64,000 nucleotides of DNA from Candidatus Villigracilis proximus (GTDB lineage Bacteria > Chloroflexota > Anaerolineae > Anaerolineales > Villigracilaceae). The DNA is taken from assembly GCA_016715195.1 (NCBI GenBank), contig JADKBB010000013.1, forward strand, positions 76,453 through 140,452, written 5' to 3'. Under the pieces are notes generated by a model. It did not search any database, was not told the DNA's origin, and saw only the letters and a program-made list of their open reading frames with translations. Below, piece by piece: positions 61,300-64,000 of the stretch (positions are counted from its first letter, which is position 1; each line of letters opens with the position of its first letter). The translations under genes were made by a program, and so were the position numbers.

Positions 61300-63024
61300 T
61301 TACTTTGAATGGACCACTTCTGCGATAAACACTTCAAAGGGGTTGAGTTTAAGAGTGGATGAAATCTCCTCTATACGTCTTTCGGCGCTGGAGAATAAGA
61401 TTTTCAAGTTTGAGCCGCCCACTTCTTTTGTCGTGGAGAAATTTAATTCAAGGTGGTTGTTTGAAAAATTTAAAATTACCAGCACTGATTGTTTATCTGC
61501 TTGGCGCACAAATGCAAAATAATCTTTTTGCTCGGTGTGTAATGGGATATATTCTCCCTCTTTGAGCGCGGAAGATGATTTACGTACGCGTAGAAGATGT
61601 TTGTAATAATGCAGCAGGGAGCTTGGGTTTTGCTCCTGATCCCTGACGTTGATTCCATTTTTATAGTTTGGGTTGACAGGAAGCCAGGTGGACACCTCCA
61701 TTGGAGAGAAGCCTGCATTGGGGTGACTTGTCCATTGCATGGGGGTGCGGTTCTTGTCGCGTGTCATTTCGGCGGTACGCGCCATGGCTTCATCGGGATG
61801 AACGCCCATGTCAGTTACGATGGCGTGGTAATACCAACTTCCCATTGTGTCTTTGACCTGTGAAATATCGGTCAGCATGTGGTCGGTCATGCCGATCTCT
61901 TCACCATTGTAAAGGAATGCGGTGCCTTTCATGGTCAACACCAAAGCGGCGTGCAGGCGTGCCAGTTCAGCGTGATGAAGTTTGTTGCCGTATCGGGTGT
62001 AGATGCGTGAGCAGTCGTGATTTCCGAGCGTATTACACGGCCAGCCTTTTTTAGCAGACAATGCATCCAGTTGTTTTAATCGCTCCGTCTGGTTTTCGCG
62101 TACATGGTCTGGTGTGATCGTTTCTGTGCGCATCAATGGGAAGTTGAAAACAAGATGAAGTTCATCATTGCCGTTGCCCATATAGTCGATATTGTCGTCT
62201 TCGCCGACCAGCATACGGTCGCCTTCATATTCATCGAGGATCGCGCGTAATTCCTTCATCAGGTCGTGAACGCCCAACTGTCCCCACTGGTTCTTGAACA
62301 TATCATTCCAGTATTTATCTTTGAGCTCCAGCTCTTCAGGAGTTTTGGCAAGGTCTGAGAAGCGGCGCAGTTCGGCCAATGTCATGGGGACGGTGTGTGG
62401 TGTGAGATTGGGATCTTCAAAAATAGTGCCCAGCGCATCGAGCCGGAAACCATCCACGCCGAGATCGAGCCAGAAGCGGGCTGCGTCCCACATGGCCTTT
62501 TTAACTTCGGGATTATGCCAGTTTAGATCAGGCTGTTGTTTCATGAAGTAGTGATAATAGTATTGATCGCGTTCGGGGACGTAAGTCCACGCTTCGCCAT
62601 CGAAACAGGATTGCCAGTTGTTTGGGGGAGTATCAGCCCAGACGTACCAATCTGCTTTGGGATTATCGCGGCTGGATCTTGACTCAACGAACCACGAATG
62701 CTCATCGGATGTGTGATTCAGTACCAGGTCCAGAATGACGCGGATATTTCGTTTGTGAGATTCATCCAAAAAGACTTTGAAATCTTCCATGCTGCCGTAT
62801 TCCGGCGCAACGTTGCAGTAATCCGAAATATCGTAGCCGCAATCCCAATTGGGCGAGGGAAAGTGTGGAGAAAGCCAGAGGGCATCCACGCCGAGGGCGG
62901 CGATGTAGTTTAATTTCTCAGTGATGCCTTTGAAATCTCCGATACCGTCACCGTTGCCATCGGCAAAGGAGCGCGGATAGATCTGGTAAAAGACTGCGGA
63001 TTGCCACCATTTTAAATTTGACAT
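61300..63024 (-). CDS. GH13 alpha-glucosidase
   Basis: A 574-residue cytoplasmic glucosidase of glycoside hydrolase family 13. The four conserved regions are present: DLVLNHTSDEHSWF (about 98-111), GVDGFRLDALG with the nucleophile Asp (about 190-200), LVGEDD with the acid Glu (about 265) and LGNHDCSRI (about 335). The start KWWQSAVFYQIYPRSFADGNG is typical of alpha-glucosidases and oligo-1,6-glucosidases, and no signal peptide is seen. It probably hydrolyses maltose or isomaltose-type oligosaccharides. The stop is three bases before the TRASH-like gene. Confidence 0.92.
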   Translation of the reverse strand: MSNLKWWQSAVFYQIYPRSFADGNGDGIGDFKGITEKLNYIAALGVDALWLSPHFPSPNWDCGYDISDYCNVAPEYGSMEDFKVFLDESHKRNIRVILDLVLNHTSDEHSWFVESRSSRDNPKADWYVWADTPPNNWQSCFDGEAWTYVPERDQYYYHYFMKQQPDLNWHNPEVKKAMWDAARFWLDLGVDGFRLDALGTIFEDPNLTPHTVPMTLAELRRFSDLAKTPEELELKDKYWNDMFKNQWGQLGVHDLMKELRAILDEYEGDRMLVGEDDNIDYMGNGNDELHLVFNFPLMRTETITPDHVRENQTERLKQLDALSAKKGWPCNTLGNHDCSRIYTRYGNKLHHAELARLHAALVLTMKGTAFLYNGEEIGMTDHMLTDISQVKDTMGSWYYHAIVTDMGVHPDEAMARTAEMTRDKNRTPMQWTSHPNAGFSPMEVSTWLPVNPNYKNGINVRDQEQNPSSLLHYYKHLLRVRKSSSALKEGEYIPLHTEQKDYFAFVRQADKQSVLVILNFSNNHLELNFSTTKEVGGSNLKILFSSAERRIEEISSTLKLNPFEVFIAEVVHSK

Positions 63025-63031
63025 TTTTTCC

Positions 63032-63289
63032 TCAATTTTGAGATTCTAGTTTTCCAATGATCTTGATACAGTCGTGTGTGAAGACTTCGTTTTTATGCGG
63101 AGCGTCAGAAAGTTCACCGGTAAGATCCTGGCCGGGGAAGTGCAGGAATTCATGCATTCCGGTGCGCCACTTGGGGCAGTCAGTTACATCGTAGACGATC
63201 CCTGCGTGCGCGATCCACATGCGGGTGCCGCGTTCGCCCGTGTTGCGTTTTACTTCCAGCATTGAAATAATTTTATCAGGTATGTTCAT
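63032..63289 (-). CDS. Cytochrome b5-like haem/steroid-binding domain protein
   Basis: An 85-residue cytochrome b5-like domain. Its signature is WIAHAGIVYDVTDCPKW, GMHEFLHFPGQDLTGEL and DAPHKNEVFT; the two His in MHEF and APHK are the likely haem ligands. ATG 63289 overlaps the upstream TGA (ATGA), so it is translationally coupled to the membrane protein before it. Electron transfer is likely but the partner is unknown. Confidence 0.8.
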   Translation of the reverse strand: MNIPDKIISMLEVKRNTGERGTRMWIAHAGIVYDVTDCPKWRTGMHEFLHFPGQDLTGELSDAPHKNEVFTHDCIKIIGKLESQN

Positions 63290-64000
63290 GCGGAAATTGT
63301 AATTCCTTCGGGCAGGTACTCTTTTATGTAGATCAGCAGGGAATAGATCAAAAGGGAACACCCGATATATTCCAGTGATTCTTCAAGGCTGGTGAACATG
63401 GCGTAATTAAAATTGTCCAAGCCTGCGGCCTGAGCGAAATGGCCGCTGACCAGCTCTCCGCCAATGATGCCGCCGATATAGATGGCGAGGGAGGCAAAAA
63501 ATAATAGTTTGAATTTTGTATTGAGATGCAGGAAGAAGGTGATGTAAGCCAGGCCGAAGAGCGCAACAGCGATCATGCCGGGGATGATCCATGCAAAGTA
63601 GAACCAGCCTTCGTAAATATTTAACATGGCGCGTACCGGCTTGATTAACCGTTCGTGCAGGACGGCGGCTTCATCCATGGATAGATATAAGAAGATGAGC
63701 GACAGTCCGATCCACTGAAATTTGAACTTATCTTTTATCGAATATTTCCACGCGGAAATAATGCCAAGGAGCAGGCTGGGAATAAAAAGAATGATCGTGT
63801 TGAAATAGGTCGGGACATTGGCTTCAAGGTCAACATAAAAGGCGCGCATGAGCAAGTCGATCATAAACTCGTCGATGGGTCCGTTGATATCAAACGCCCC
63901 CGGATTGAATCTCAAGTATTGACCCCAAATGCTGAACGCAACAAGGATAACGATCATACCGCCTAGAACGATCAATACCTTTGTTGGGTTGATCTTGACG
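63286..64000 (-). CDS. Polytopic membrane protein (5' end outside window)
   Basis: At least 238 residues; the frame runs off the right edge (NPTKVLIVLGGMIVILV precedes). It has about six hydrophobic segments, a highly acidic SMDEAAVLHERLIKPV loop and a terminal ESLEYIGCSLLIYSLLIY segment. No family was recognised with certainty. It overlaps the cytochrome b5-like gene by four bases, so the membrane protein and that domain may interact. Confidence 0.75.
   Translation of the reverse strand, partial: VKINPTKVLIVLGGMIVILVAFSIWGQYLRFNPGAFDINGPIDEFMIDLLMRAFYVDLEANVPTYFNTIILFIPSLLLGIISAWKYSIKDKFKFQWIGLSLIFLYLSMDEAAVLHERLIKPVRAMLNIYEGWFYFAWIIPGMIAVALFGLAYITFFLHLNTKFKLLFFASLAIYIGGIIGGELVSGHFAQAAGLDNFNYAMFTSLEESLEYIGCSLLIYSLLIYIKEYLPEGITISA

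Noticed and set aside
1..64000. CRISPR arrays, tRNA/rRNA genes, prophage or insertion sequences
   Set aside because: No regular repeat-spacer pattern, cloverleaf, rRNA-like block, transposase, integrase or phage structural text was seen.

Overview
The window looks like a chromosomal piece of a free-living, probably anaerobic or facultative member of the Chloroflexota, most likely Anaerolineae. This is an inference from content: lipoproteins with Thr/Pro-rich linkers, LysM plus M23 wall hydrolases, LiaF-like membrane proteins, lipoprotein-type membrane fusion proteins with MacB-like ABC transporters, an NAD-linked [NiFe] hydrogenase, and no lipopolysaccharide genes. Base composition is near 50% GC. 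No rRNA, tRNA, CRISPR array, phage gene or transposase was recognised.

Layout. 1-4124: the 5' part of a very large 7TM/PAS/GAF sensor kinase. 4310-6123: two paralogous pairs, each a DUF4405 (cytochrome b-like) membrane protein followed by a small membrane protein. 6294-8254: a damaged two-component system. 8402-12531: a MacAB-type efflux operon ending in a lipoprotein. 12670-13155: a small membrane protein. 13378-18072: a second ABC export operon whose ATPase carries a cyclic-nucleotide-binding-like tail. 18181-25810: AlkZ-like protein, then a TetR regulator with a clear operator and a run of redox enzymes, hydrolase and small membrane proteins. 25794-37405: a surface-glycan locus (glycosyltransferases, a polymerase/ligase-like fusion, flippase, radical SAM protein, methyltransferase). 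37444-39563: LiaF-like membrane proteins. 39656-41812: small redox and sulfur-related genes. 41809-46581: three paralogous LysM/M23 lipoproteins. 46697-60061: a hydrogenase locus with two NuoE/NuoF sets and accessory CBS, DRTGG, PHP and ATPase proteins. 60430-64000: DUF402, TRASH-like, GH13 glucosidase, cytochrome b5-like and membrane protein genes.

Two regulatory patterns tie genes together. First, pairs of 11-bp direct repeats resembling ATTTCnnCACA lie 19-22 bases upstream of a -10-like box in front of both DUF4405 operons, the two-component genes, the small membrane protein and the efflux operon. This looks like one OmpR/PhoB-type regulon of envelope and redox genes. Second, a perfect TTGTGA-N6-TCACAA palindrome precedes the hydrogenase operon, with a near match upstream of the accessory genes. 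It suits NADH-responsive Rex control of an NADH-linked hydrogenase, although a CRP/FNR-family protein could also use it.

Many genes at 6.3-8.3 kb and 31-41 kb carry single-base frameshifts, while neighbouring regions are intact. The pattern suggests residual assembly or sequencing indels at least as much as gene decay, so these genes are given with their full reconstructed spans.
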